Below, in pieces: positions 1-12,200 of a stretch of DNA of 64,000 bases (the stretch's first letter is position 1; every line of letters begins with the position of its first letter). The DNA comes from Rhytidiadelphus loreus (lineage: Eukaryota; Streptophyta; Bryopsida; Hypnales; Hylocomiaceae): positions 16,988,001 to 17,052,000 of the forward strand of contig OX344764.1 in NCBI GenBank assembly GCA_947034895.1, written 5' to 3'. The translations under genes were made by a program, and so were the position numbers. The notes below the pieces were generated by a model, which did no database searches, had not been told where the DNA came from, and worked only from the letters and a program-made list of their open reading frames with translations.

Positions 1-1801
1 AAAATCTTGAACTATTGAATTAACTTGAGTAGTGAATGGAGAAGTTTGAATATATGTATATCATGTTGAATAACCTCGACCATGCTTGTAGAATTGAAGG
101 GACTTGGAAACAATGATTTAAAAATATTTAGAGGTAAGTTACACCAAATACACCTAATACCATGAATCTTGGCAATTACAAGAAGACATTGCAATTTTAT
201 GTTTCAAATTTAGTATCTCATTCTTGACCAACTTGAAAGTTTAAATTTTTTTCTTTCCATCAAGAATTAGTGTCCACAATTAGTGTCCAAATTAAAGTGT
301 GTCCAAATATAATTAATAACATTGTGTTTGGAATAGCAATAAGTGTCCATTTAACAATGTGGTAAAGTTTTTTGGAATAACATTTGCCAATGTTGTAAAT
401 CTACCACTAAAAACTTTCATCCTTCTTAACATTTTACTTATTATAACCAAACATCACATTTGGAGGGAATTGAATTCTTGATTCATATGCCAACAAGAAC
501 ATCATATAAATTTATTATAATTATAATCCTAACTAATGTTCTAAACTAGTACAAAATCACCTTTGTTTTGATATTTTGGAAGAATTTTTTTGACACTTTT
601 TTCTATTGGATTTTGTTAAAATATGTTAAAAAACATTCAACAAATATTACTATTTTTCTATATAGAATCGTCAAATAAACCCTATCAAATTTCTTAATTC
701 TTTTTTAGTAGAGTTTTGTTAGATCTTGACCGTAATTTTGTTAAGTTTTAGTCACTATTTGTTAAATTTGATAGGTTTCAATATGTATTAACAAATTGTA
801 ATCCAAAATTGTCTAATTTTTTCCTAGGAAAGTGTAAATAAGGGTTGACTTTTTACTATTACAAAAAATCTTCAATATAATTATATGCAATTTACTCCCA
901 ACTTGAAGTTTGAAAATAATTAAAAAATTTGTAATTTTAGAAAAATAGATCTTAATCTCTTATAAGTCACTATTTTTGTTGTGTCAAAAGTCAAAGGTTA
1001 CATTGTCTCAAATAAGATAAATAATCTTGGACAACAAGAATAGATGGTGACCTTATTGAACATAATTGTTGGATATCACATTATTTTTTATCCCAATGAT
1101 GCTAGTCTGTGAGCATGAAAATGCAAGTATGTGAGCCTTGACTATATATAAGTATATATTCTACAACCATTGAAGGTGTTTATAATATAAATATGTGTAA
1201 ATTAGGTATTTATGACATACTTACACTACAGTCATAGGAAGGTTTCTATAATATAGACATTTATAACTCATATGTATGGTCTTCTAGGTTCAGACATGTG
1301 CTCACGCTCCTAGGTTTACATATTAGCAACCATCCTTTTCATCCCATGCAATTGAACGTCTATGATGTCCTAATGTTTTTTGTATATTAATTTGAAATGA
1401 AATTCAGAGATTATCATCATGAATGTGGAAGGGTATACACAATACTTTGTTTCTAATTGTGTTATATGGATATAAGGTTGAAAAGATTATGGATTGACAT
1501 GGATAAATTGGGGCATGTATTATTTATGGCAAGAATTGAGGATTTATTTAATTTATTTTTTACATGCAAATTGAAGTGAACTTTTTGAGCTAAAATTGAA
1601 TTGAAGATTTTCTTCACATGCATTTTTTGGATACCATATGAATGAATGAATTTAAAAAGAAAAAAAAGGGCTAGAACTAGGTATATTGAAAAGCAATGAT
1701 GAATAAAGATTTTACATTTCATTGGAGATTTTACATTTCAAACACGAATTAGTAGGGTTTGGTTTAAAAAATGCTATGAATTGGTTGGCTTAACTAGGTA
1801 A
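1..1801. other. AT-rich intergenic DNA, no gene seen
   Basis: This stretch is very AT-rich, with many poly-A and poly-T runs and stops in all frames. The two longest open frames (12-194 and 1462-1722, minus strand) are low-complexity and have no plausible splice partners. I see no RNA gene or transposon end before the MITE that begins at 1811. Confidence 0.6.
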
Positions 1802-1810
1802 ATCATTAGG

Positions 1811-2063
1811 GTTACAAAGGATTGATCCCCTTATTGCCCATTGTCAAGGATAAATGCTAAAAAATGCCCCCTATTTTGTGCCATGTTAATTTGGATATTT
1901 CATCACCTCTCCATTCTAATTTAGTCTATATCCTTTGAATTGCAAACACGAATTCCAAATTTTTTAAATTTATCATGAGTGGCAGATAAAAAAAAATTCT
2001 GATATTTTCCCAAGGGGTAAGGAATGAGGCGCAATAAGGGGATTGGTCAATCCCCCTGGTCCC
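1811..2063. mobile_element. Mutator-like MITE, copy B1 (253 bp, 9-bp target duplication)
   Basis: The element is flanked on both sides by the 9-bp direct repeat ATCATTAGG (1802-1810 and 2064-2072). Its ends are imperfect inverted repeats sharing the core GGATTGA and, slightly further in, ATCCCCTTATTG. The interior (about 1871-1975) is clearly related to the interior of a second element at 49447-49670 that also has a 9-bp duplication. A 9-bp duplication with long imperfect inverted ends is typical of Mutator-like elements; the superfamily is inferred, while the duplication and inverted ends are seen. No coding capacity. Confidence 0.65.
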
Positions 2064-3016
2064 ATCATTAGGTCATCAATTGTTTTTTTTCCCTTGCTCA
2101 TTTTGTTGTACTGACTTAACCCTAAGTCACGCTAGGACCTTTTGCAACTGTACCCAGCCCCACCAAATTTATGACCAGACGAAATACTCTCGGTAACAGG
2201 ACAAGCAACGGAATTAGGTCCCTAACGGTTTCTACTACGCTGGATCCCTTTTAGTATCACTGTCAGTCTTGAAGTCCCCATATTCCCGCAAACTGACGAA
2301 CCCGTCATTTCAAGTTCAGCTGGACGTGGACTCTCAAAGGGAACGGGGCACGCATAGGGAACGAACCCCAACCGTGTGCGGGGAACTCACAAGTACTCCT
2401 CAGCGAAGAACGAGTGCAGTCAAAAGCAGCATCGGGGAACGTCCACGGGTACCGGTGACCGTGGCGTCGACGACGAAGGAGGCAGTGACGGAAGAAGCCC
2501 AGGAGAGGGGGTCAGAACTCAGAAGCGGGCGGGGGAGCTGGGACCCCAGTTTTGGTGTGGTGTTTGAGTTTGGCTGGCCATGGCGTCCGCCTGCCGCTAG
2601 CTCCCCCCTTCCCGCTCTCGTCCGACGACGACGACGACGAAGACGTTCGCTTCTGCATCGCAGACCTTTTTTTGTTCTCTCCTCACTGGCTTTTGCCGCT
2701 TCTTTTTTTTTATCTGCAGTAGTGTCGAGGTTTTTTTCACAGGAGAAACTGAAATAGATAGACACCTGACCTGTTGTGTGTTGGAGCTTGAGCTTGTGCG
2801 CGGAGGTGAATGCGGGCAGAGTGCTGCTCATCTGAGTAGAGAGTATCCAATTTTGGTATTTCTGTTTTAGGAAAGCAGGGGGTTTGCGATGACGCGGTGG
2901 GAATCAGGGTTGGGACATGAGTGGAGGGAGGAGGCATAAATTTTAGGGCGGAGGAGTGCAAGGAGTGCTTGGAGTTATTATTTATTGGAATTCTGTCACC
3001 AGTGGTGGTGATCCGG

Positions 3017-3044
3017 GAAAGAAAGAAAGAAAGAAAGAAAGAAA
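3017..3044 (+). repeat. (GAAA)n microsatellite
   Basis: Seven consecutive GAAA units lie about 190 bases upstream of the PDS5 start codon, in its probable leader. Likely polymorphic in length. Confidence 0.9.
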
Positions 3045-3150
3045 AGAACCCGCGGTGGGAGGAGGAGGCCGGGTGTATGGACCACTGGATCGTCTGGCCG
3101 GCCTTGGTAGGGAGCGCACAGAAGTTGTTGTTGTTGACGTGAGAGGGTGC

Positions 3151-3203
3151 GAGGAGAGAGAGGGAGAGAGAGAGGGAGAGAGAGAGGGAGAGAGAGAGAG
3201 AGG
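3151..3203 (+). repeat. GA-rich microsatellite in the PDS5 leader
   Basis: A nearly pure GA tract interrupted by regular GGGA steps ends about 30 bases before the PDS5 start codon. GA tracts in leaders and core promoters are common in plants and can bind BPC/GAGA-type factors; binding here is inference. Confidence 0.85.
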
Positions 3204-3234
3204 CGAGGAGTTGCTTCCACGCGCGTCGAGAATC

Positions 3235-6200
3235 ATGTCGAAGCATAAAGGGAAAGAGTCGGAGCTGATCGACATTGGCAAGAAGCTCGGGAAGTCGCAG
3301 TCGAAGGATGCCCTAGTCAAGCTGCTACTGGTACGTTGTCATTTCATTATTTTCGAGAAGATAATAATAATTTTGAATTTTTTTGATTAAAAAATTCTTG
3401 GTACCGACACGTTTCGGTGACAATCTTGCGCTGGTGCGTGCTGGATGAGCGTACCTTCCCTTGCAATGTCACTTTTGAAATCTACGCCGTAGAAAATGGG
3501 AGCATCAGGTGGCTTTAAGGGTGAACAATGGCTCAGGTGCAATGAAATCAAAGAAGTGGATACGCAAATTTTGGTTCTACGACGCAGATTCTGAATTAGT
3601 AACAACTGCTGTCTACACGCGCGTCCTCAGAACCAAGAAGTGGCAGATGGGAGATGGTCTTTATCTGTATATAGTTATTCCGTGTTTGCAGAGAAGCAGA
3701 AAAGCAGAAAAGGGCAGTTTCCGCCAGTCTATAGTTTACCAGCTCCTGCCATCGAAGATAGAAGTGACCGATGACAGCCTTTCGAGTTGGTGTTAATCTC
3801 TAAGATGAATGCGGGGATTTAAGCATGCAATGAATACATGTCTTAGTAAAATCTTCGAAAAAAGTTATACATTGGCAGGCAAGCTGTGCCAGGCTGCACA
3901 CTGGACTTGTGAATTTTACTAGGGCTGCCGAGATTAAGAGTAGAGTGTCCGCCGTCACGTGCTCGCTGGGTTGGATCACTGAATTTATATTTCCATCATG
4001 ACCTAATCAGCCGCATTATCGAAATATCTTGCTGAACCTGATCAATCAAACCTAATTTTCCGAGTCCTAGTTTATTGGATAACTGTAAATATTTATCGCT
4101 AGTCCCGTTGCTGTATTCTCGTTCGACACGTGATTCTTTCCTGAGTCCGGTAGGAGAGTCATGCTTGCGTATATAGTTAAAAGTGTCAGCGACTTGGGTG
4201 TTAAGCTCAAGCCTTGGATATTTAGAGCCCAATCTATTTTCTTTTCACTTATCTTCTTTACCTTGACTTTTACTCATCATGTCCTATTTGTTGCATTTAT
4301 TCATGTGAGATTGCTGTGATACCATTCCTCTGTTTCTATTACATCTGTGAGTGCATTCCTGGTCTTAGCATCTTGTTTCCAGGTCTGTTTTCCCTGTCCC
4401 TTTGTTAACTCACCTTAGTGGCACGTTTTAGAATATTGGTAAGACTGAGTTCTACCGTGGAGAACTCAGTTTCTACCCGTTCGTGGCGTAGGCTTGTTAG
4501 GATTTGTAAGTGTCATTTTGGTAGAATTTTTTTAAATTGGTTTTCTTGTGCATCAGCTAATGCTGCATCCACTCAATATTCTGAAGAGTCTCTCGATGTA
4601 CATTAACTGAAATAAACGACGGGTGTCTCGTGCAATTAAGTAGCCTGGATTCCTTTACTGGGAGCGCGTGTTTGGCAATTTCTAGATTTAAAAATAAAAT
4701 TCGTCTTTTTCTTTTCTTTTTTCGCGATTAGGTTCCTTTGTTGGGGGTTGGGGAGTGAAGTTTGCCCACCCAGCTTTCTATCTGTCTACTCTGCCCTGCT
4801 TGTTAGTGGTTTATGATCGCACCATTTCAAGTTATCATTCGACTTCCCTGGACCATGTTATTGAATGACGTAATGCATGTGCAGCAAGCGTCAACTTTGC
4901 TTGCGGAGTTGGATCAATCACCCCCACAAAGCACTCACAATGCCATGAAAGGTTGTTCCGAAGCTTTAGTGTCCAATTCGTTGTTGAGACATAAGGACAA
5001 AGAGGTTGGGTTGCTGGTTGCCATCTGCATCAGTGAAATTATGAGAATCGTCGCTCCTGATGCCCCTTATGATGACGAAACTCTCAAGGTAATTTCGGTT
5101 CTTCTTTTATACCTGTCTTGGTTATTATTGCATTCAGTTTGCCGATAAGTTAATGTGTGCCGATTATGTGTGACATTTAGAATGCTCTATAATTTTTCAC
5201 CAGTTTGAAATGGATGTCTCGCAAAGGCACACGTTACTCTTAACGATCTTCTTGTCTATTAGCAATGTCAGAAGCTATGTATGAACCCACTCCGCCTTTG
5301 TGCGTCGGTTTGCAATTCTTCATGACCTGCTTCCAAACTCGTCCTTTTCAGTTGGGCATTTTGATTCTAAAAAAATTACTCTTCTGGTTGATCATTTTGC
5401 AGGAAATATTCCAGCTAATTGTCACGAATTTCAAGGGACTGGATGATGTTAACAGTCCCTCTTTTGCAAGGAGGGTTAGTATTTTGGAGACAGTTGCTAA
5501 GGTGAGGTCATGTGTGGTGATGCTGGATCTGGAATGTGACGATCTCATCTTGGAGATGTTTGAGACTTTCTTTCATACTGCAAGGTGTGTATCATCGACC
5601 AATCGAACCAGTTTTCCAGTTTTTCCTCTTTCTAGTCCTTCCTTATCATAGGTAGGGCGTGTAATGGTTCGATGTCCGATGCTGCCGAGGTATTTGTCAA
5701 TGAATCGAGCTATCAATTCTGTGGACTTTGGCAGTGACGAGCAACCCCATAATGTCTTCGTCGCTATGAGAAATGTCTTGACTCTTGTTTTGGAGGAGAG
5801 TGAAAAGATTCCATCTGCTATGGTGGAGGTTATCCTCAAGAATTTGTTGAAGCAAAAGAAGGTAGACTTTTTTGAATTTTTTTCTTTCAGGTTTCGTTTC
5901 TCACTTCATTTGATTGTATTCAAGCAACTTGAATGGGACTATTACTTGGTTATAATTGCAGCATGCTCACTCTCTATTCGTCGATTGTAGCGGTCTTTTG
6001 ATCATTTATGTCGTGATGGGAAATTCTCTTAGTTTCACTTTTTTCAATATAATTGAATGGCTTACAGACTGTTTCTTGCGCTAATATTATCGTGCGAGGT
6101 TTTGGATTTTATCCTCCCTTCCAGTAGGATTGATTATTGCTTCTCTTGTTTCTGTATGTATGAGGAATCGCTTTCAGAATCAAGTGTTTGTCCGAAGTAT

Positions 6201-9200
6201 TCACTGTTGCTGTATTTCTGTTTTCTTGAGCAGGAGGGGTCAGCTGCGCGCAAGTTGGCGATTGCTGTTGTAGAAAAGTGTGCCGACAAGTTAGAACCTT
6301 ATGTGCGAAGTTTTCTGACATCTGTTATGGTGGAGGGAAAGAGCTTAGACAGTGGACTTCACAAGGATCACCATGAAATTATATATGAGCTCTATGACTG
6401 TGCTCCTCAGCTGCTTTCGGGCGTTATTCCCTATATCAATGACGAGCTCGTGGTATAGTCCACGTTTCATCAAGTGCTTTCTGATGATTCGTGCTGTCAG
6501 TTTTACCTTTAGTTCGCTTTGTATGCTGCAAGATTTTTATGCGATTGCTTGAAGGTTGGTAAACACAATCAAACTAATGTGTGCCAGTGATGGATTGCAG
6601 AAAGATAAACAAAGTGTACGTTTGAAGGCAGTTGCCCTCTTAGAGCGGTTGTTTACTCATCCTAGCCGACAGTTTGCACAAGAGTATCCTCTTGTATTTT
6701 CAGAGTACCTGAAACGGTTTAGTGATAAGGCATTTGAAGTTCGAAATGCAGTAGTAAACTGTGCCAAGTCTTATTTGGAAACAAACCCTTCTAGCGAGCA
6801 AGCCAACGAGATTTTGGGTGAGTCATTTGATTCCAAAATAGAAGTCGTTATATAAGACCTGCAAGAAGGGTCCCTTCACCATATAGAACAATTACAGATT
6901 GGGAACAAGTATGCTGGAGCCTCGTATCAGTTGCTGTCCCTGTGCTTTTGTGCTTGCAAACTTGAGTTCTTGCATACCTGTGCGTTATTTTGTGAGTCTT
7001 CTGAGCTACATATCTAAGTGCATCGTGAAATCCCTGAATTCCCGATTGGCATGCAGAGTCTGTAGCTTATTATATCCGCAAGCGACCTGTTAGCTTTGTT
7101 ACATTCCTTGTGCGTTATCTCCTGTTTTTTGAGATCTAAAATATGTATTTGTTATTTATTTAAACGCTATGGTTTGAATTTGTAGGAGCTTTGCAAGATC
7201 GACTTTTGGATTTCGACGATAAAGTACGGGTTGTTGTGGTCAAGAATATTTGTGACCTGGCTATTACTGACCCAAAGTGGATTCCAACTGATCTGTTGAT
7301 TAAAGTTGCCGAGCGGCTTCGAGATAAGAAGGTATGGTTAGGAGATTGTATTTCATGTTTATGTTTTTCAATGTTTTTTAACGCTTGAAGTCCTCCTGAC
7401 TTTCCAACCTAATATAGCATTCTGTATCAACTCTAAGCTGCATCCTTCGAGATGCTTCGAATTGCTGTTTTAAATCACGTTTCACGTTTCCGCTTGACAG
7501 CTTGTATGTTTGAACTCCTGTGAGTCATTAGTATCTAAAATGGGTTCGTATGTTGTTACTGATAGTGTGAGAAAGTCATAGTCAACAGCAATGGAACCTA
7601 ACTCATTTAGATTTCCCAGGTTGTTGTTCGAAAGACCACCTTGTTGAAGACGATGGAATTTTATAAATCCTACTGCTCCAATTGCTTTGAAGGTTCTATT
7701 GTACTCGACAAGGAGTATGAATGGATCCCTGGAAAACTTGCTCGATGCTGTAATGATAAAGAGTAAGTTTCTTATTATTTTGTGCCGAGATTGTTGATGT
7801 CATGCGAGCATTTTTAGTAACTTGTATTGAACTGAAAAAATCTATCCACTCTTTTGCAAGCCTGAACATATATAAATATATCAGAACTTGTCTGCATAAC
7901 TGAACTTCTGAGCAATGGAGTCTCTATTGTATCCGGACTTGGTTCTTTCTTCTCGTGACAGTTACCTCGTGTGACAGAACTCACGGCTTGGAGATTATTC
8001 TTACAGAGCAGCTTTTTCCAGCTGCAATTCCTGTGGAGCAGCAGGCAAAACACTGGGTTCTTGCTTTCTCCACTTTTGATGAGAATGAGAAAAAAGCACT
8101 TCAGTTCATACTTCTCCAGAAACAAAGGCAAGATTTTGGATCCGCCTGAATGAGTGACTTCGGCTAATCCGAGATGCAAAGCAACAGTTTGTTACCACAC
8201 TAGCTTTAGGCTCTGACCCAAGGCTTGCAACCCGGCTGATGCTATTGTTTTTCTATGCTGTTCTTGTTTCTATGTACGATGATGAGCCTTGTGTCATAGC
8301 CAATATATCACGTCATCGATATCTGCCATTTGCTTTATTTGAAAAGAGTTGTAGTTGCATGTCAAATACCTAGTTTCTTGTTCATTCATTAGTGTGGTAC
8401 TTCTTGAACTGAGTGGTATTTACCTGTTGTGACTTTTTTTGAACTATGTAAAGCGTCTTTTCAACTTTCGTGTGTAAAGTGAACGGTGAATCACATCATA
8501 TTTTCGCTTCCTCTCCATTTAGCTTCTTTTATACATTTCACAACTATCACATAATGCAATTTTCTTTGGTGTATAACCCGTACAGGCTGCAGCAAGAAAT
8601 GCAGGCCTACTTGACCACGCGACAGAAAGCAAAGGTAGGTAGCTGATCGTTGTCATTCCTCTACAATGAATGCTCTGTTACTATCTAGTTCTGTTGTCGG
8701 CTCTGTGCTTTTACGGGGGATCGGTGCTTTTACAATGTCCCTTGTTTATACTTGTACCCACTCCTAATGACCTAACATGAACACAACCCTATTGCAGGAC
8801 GAAGAGATTCCTAGTCTTGAGGGGAAATTACAGGCAATTTTTAAGGTCATAGCCATATACTTTGTGGAGCCTCCTAAGGCCGAGGAAAGTCTACAGAAAC
8901 TTCATCAGATGAAGGATGAAAGCGTTTTTACTGCTTTGTCCACATTGCTTAGTCCAAACACAACCCTCGCACAGGCCGCCACAGTTCGGGTATGTGCTCG
9001 TTCGTGGTGGTTGTGATTTCTCAAGAATCATAGTTTTCTCCTTTTTTGAGTTGTCACATGCTGGTGTTTTGTCTTTTAGGTAATTTTAAAAATGAAAATC
9101 TTATCTATTGTTCTTGTTCTGTGATATGAGTAGTGTCCCTGCTCACGTTCTGTGCTTTTTCCCCTTTTCTCATTTCTCAATACAGATTAGTCTCTGGTTT

Positions 9201-12200
9201 GGATTTACGGTGGGGAGGGTTAGTTAGAGATAAGGAGGAAGATTACATTGCAATCTTAGAAAGTTTTGGTCGTGGTTGTAAAGCAGGGAGGATTGAACTT
9301 GTGAGCAAGATCTGAGTTATCTACTAGAGCTTTGAAAGATCAAAGCTTGGCTTGACATTGATATTGGGACATTGAATGGGGTATAGGAGGACATGTTGAA
9401 GAAACTAGGAGCGGAGCATGCGCAATATGACTTCATGAAGAGTCTTGCCAGCAAGTGTGGTTATTATTTCTTCAGTAGGGAGCATGTTTTCGCAATTGCG
9501 AAAGAAGTTCTTGTTTACAAGGATTCTGAGAACTACAAGGATCTTGTTGCAACAAGCCTCTCGTTACTTGTGGTGAGTGATTTTTTTTAATGCCACTACT
9601 TTGAATAGTAATATAGCGTTCATTATATGGACCTTTGAGAACCTCTTTCTAGGCCCTGATTGTTTCAGAAGCTCTGCTGCTCAACACTCGAAGTGGGATG
9701 TAAGCTAATAATCGCTTCTCAAAATTTTAACTACATCAATTTTATTTTAGCTTATAATCAATTAGTTAATAATTAAAGGGACCGAACCTCTAATACGTTT
9801 CCTCAGTTGGACTATTAGGCTGCAGCTGTTCATTACTGTTAAATCTCGTCTTCTTTTTAGAGTAATCTCTCCTATCGTATTTTTTGTCCAGGAGATTGCC
9901 ATATATTGCCCAGAGTTGATGGCAGATGCTGAGGAGGAGTTGCTGACGTTATTGAAGGACCCTGATGAGTCCATTAAAGAGGGTGTAGTACATATCATAT
10001 CCAAATGTGGTGCCTCCTTTCGCAATAAGGGGTCTGCTACTGAGAGCAGGAGGTAGGAAGCTAGCAGGAAGTATAAGTTTCAGTTGATTTACATTTAAAG
10101 TCAATAGTTAGTTCAGCAGTTAATTAATAGTGTTTTACAGGTAGTTGTTGCATTTATGTCTTCTGTGACTTTTTGCAGCAATGTCAACTTGATACTGGAG
10201 CAACTCTGCCTAGAAGGCAGTCGCAAGCAAGCCAAGTACGCAGTCTCTGCAATTGCAGCAATGACTGCTGACTCAGGATTGAAGGCACTATCTGTGCTAT
10301 ACGGGGTAAGGTGTTGCTTATGTTTTAACAATGATGTGATAAGAACTATCTGGCAATTCTGGAAGCAAACCTGGATTATTACCTTTTTGACAATTCTGTC
10401 TCCTTATTGTATGTTTCAGAGACTGGTGGATAAGTTAGAAGACAATACGCACCTTTCTACAGTTTTGCAGTCTTTGGGCTGTATTGCACAAAATGCAATG
10501 CCAATCTTTGAAACGAGGGAGGACGACATAATCAAGTTTGTTGTCCGGAATGTTCTTAGACGGCCAAGTCCACAGGTAGGAGTTTTTCCGGCCACTGATC
10601 TGCTGATTCAAGAATTCAGATGCAAACTAAAATCTTCGATTGCCATGACAACTATTATATTACCTGGTATAGAGTATCTGCATTCGTGTAGGAAAGATAT
10701 TCCTCAAAGATTCCTATGAAAACATTGTTGAGCGTCAATAATTACAGTCAGATTGCATTTATGACTTGAGGCTGTTAATTTTTTGCAGGAGGTTGCTGAA
10801 TTCGTTCCTGACAGTGATACTCCAAGTGATCACGTGCTTTTGAAGGTGAGCATCGCTCTTGTGCACTTCGTCTAAACGAATTTTCCAGTAATGTGCGACT
10901 CTTCTGTGATTTGCCTCAATTTCAATTTTTATTTTTTTGATGCCATTTCAATTCGATGGATGTGCAGATCTATGCTCTTAAAGCTTTGGTGAAGAGTTTT
11001 CTTCCAAAAATGAACGCACATCAACGAACAAGGCTTCCAGGGCTTCTGAAAGTACTTGTTAAGATCCTTGCCTGTGGAGAAATATCTGATGATATGAAAA
11101 CAAGGTCAGCTTCATTCTACCATCAAAATGCTTTATCTTTGTTAATTTTGCAAATATGTCCAGCTACTTCTTTTCTGTAATTGAAAATCTAAGATTCTTA
11201 CCAGAGTTTGCCTTTCTGTCTTGCAGTGACGCAGATAAAGCCCATCTGCGCTTGGCTGCTGCAAAAGGTGTTCTGAGATTGGCTCGGCGTTGGGACAGTC
11301 AAATTCCCATAGACGTTTTTCACATGGTGGTCATGACAGTGCAGGTTTGTTTCATTAGTTTTGGAACTCGCTTAGGTGCAGTCAGGCAAGTTCTGGGAAT
11401 AGTTTTTATTGGCTAAAAGAGAAAATTATTCGTGGGGGAGATGCACTGGTTGAACCCTTAAATTTTCATGTCAGCAGTTTATTTTTGGTTCATCACCGTT
11501 CATTATTTACTGGCATTCAAATGTTGCGACATTTTGCTTGTCAATAAATTCAGAGGACTTGTCGCTCTCGCTAAATTTCTAGCTTACCGTTTGATATATA
11601 TTGAGATTTGGGCTTAGTACTGCCTTTTGCTGCCTGCAGGATCAAGCAGCGCATGTTCGGCGTGCTTTATTAAGGAAAATCCACCACTATCTGAGGGATC
11701 GGACGTTGAATCTGAAGTATGCTAGTGCATACGCTCTTTGTTCAGCAGACACCGTGAAAGAGATTGCGCAGGAGGTAAGTCTTGTTATTGTTCTGTTCTA
11801 GGGCCAATACGGTTGCAGTTCTGTTCTTACTTTGTGCTAGCTACATCATTTGAGTATCTATTTGGGTATATATCTTGATCTCGTTGGCGAATGACAGTAC
11901 TGAGTGATCTGCTTTTGCTTGGTCTTATTTATTTTAATTTTAAGTGGTCTTTCTTTTTTGTAGTCAATTACATCTTGTAACGCGTAACGGTTGTGCAGGC
12001 TCGACGCTTTATGACCAATTTTGTAGACGATTATCGTAAAGAAGCTTATAAAACAGTGACTGGCCAATCTGAGAGGGCGACCATTACGCTGCACCCAGAA
12101 TATGCTCTTGTGTATCTCGTACATGTTCTGGCTCACCATCCCAACTACCCAGTAGCTTCTGGGGGCGTTCAACCAGAGCCATCAGCCTATGAACCATTCT

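Larger units (their letters stand above)
2269..3234 (+). promoter_or_regulatory. PDS5 promoter / 5' leader region
   Basis: Composition changes sharply here from AT-rich spacer to GC-richer DNA with CpG-containing words and short repeats (a run of GAC triplets near 2624-2645, GAAA and GA tracts below). TTCCCGC occurs at 2283-2289 and 2609-2615; both resemble plant E2F sites, which would suit an S-phase cohesion gene, but that is inference. Open frames crossing this stretch on both strands overlap each other and are rich in simple repeats, so I read them as composition artefacts. The transcription start cannot be fixed from sequence. Confidence 0.5.

Noticed and set aside
2269..3390. Overlapping open frames on both strands upstream of PDS5
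   Set aside because: They are produced by GA, GAAA and GAC repeats and GC-rich composition, overlap each other on both strands and show no conserved motif; the true first PDS5 exon uses one short frame here.
8270..8330. GATGATGA word in PDS5 intron 9 considered as the C box of an intronic snoRNA
   Set aside because: No convincing D box (CTGA) or terminal stem at the right distance.
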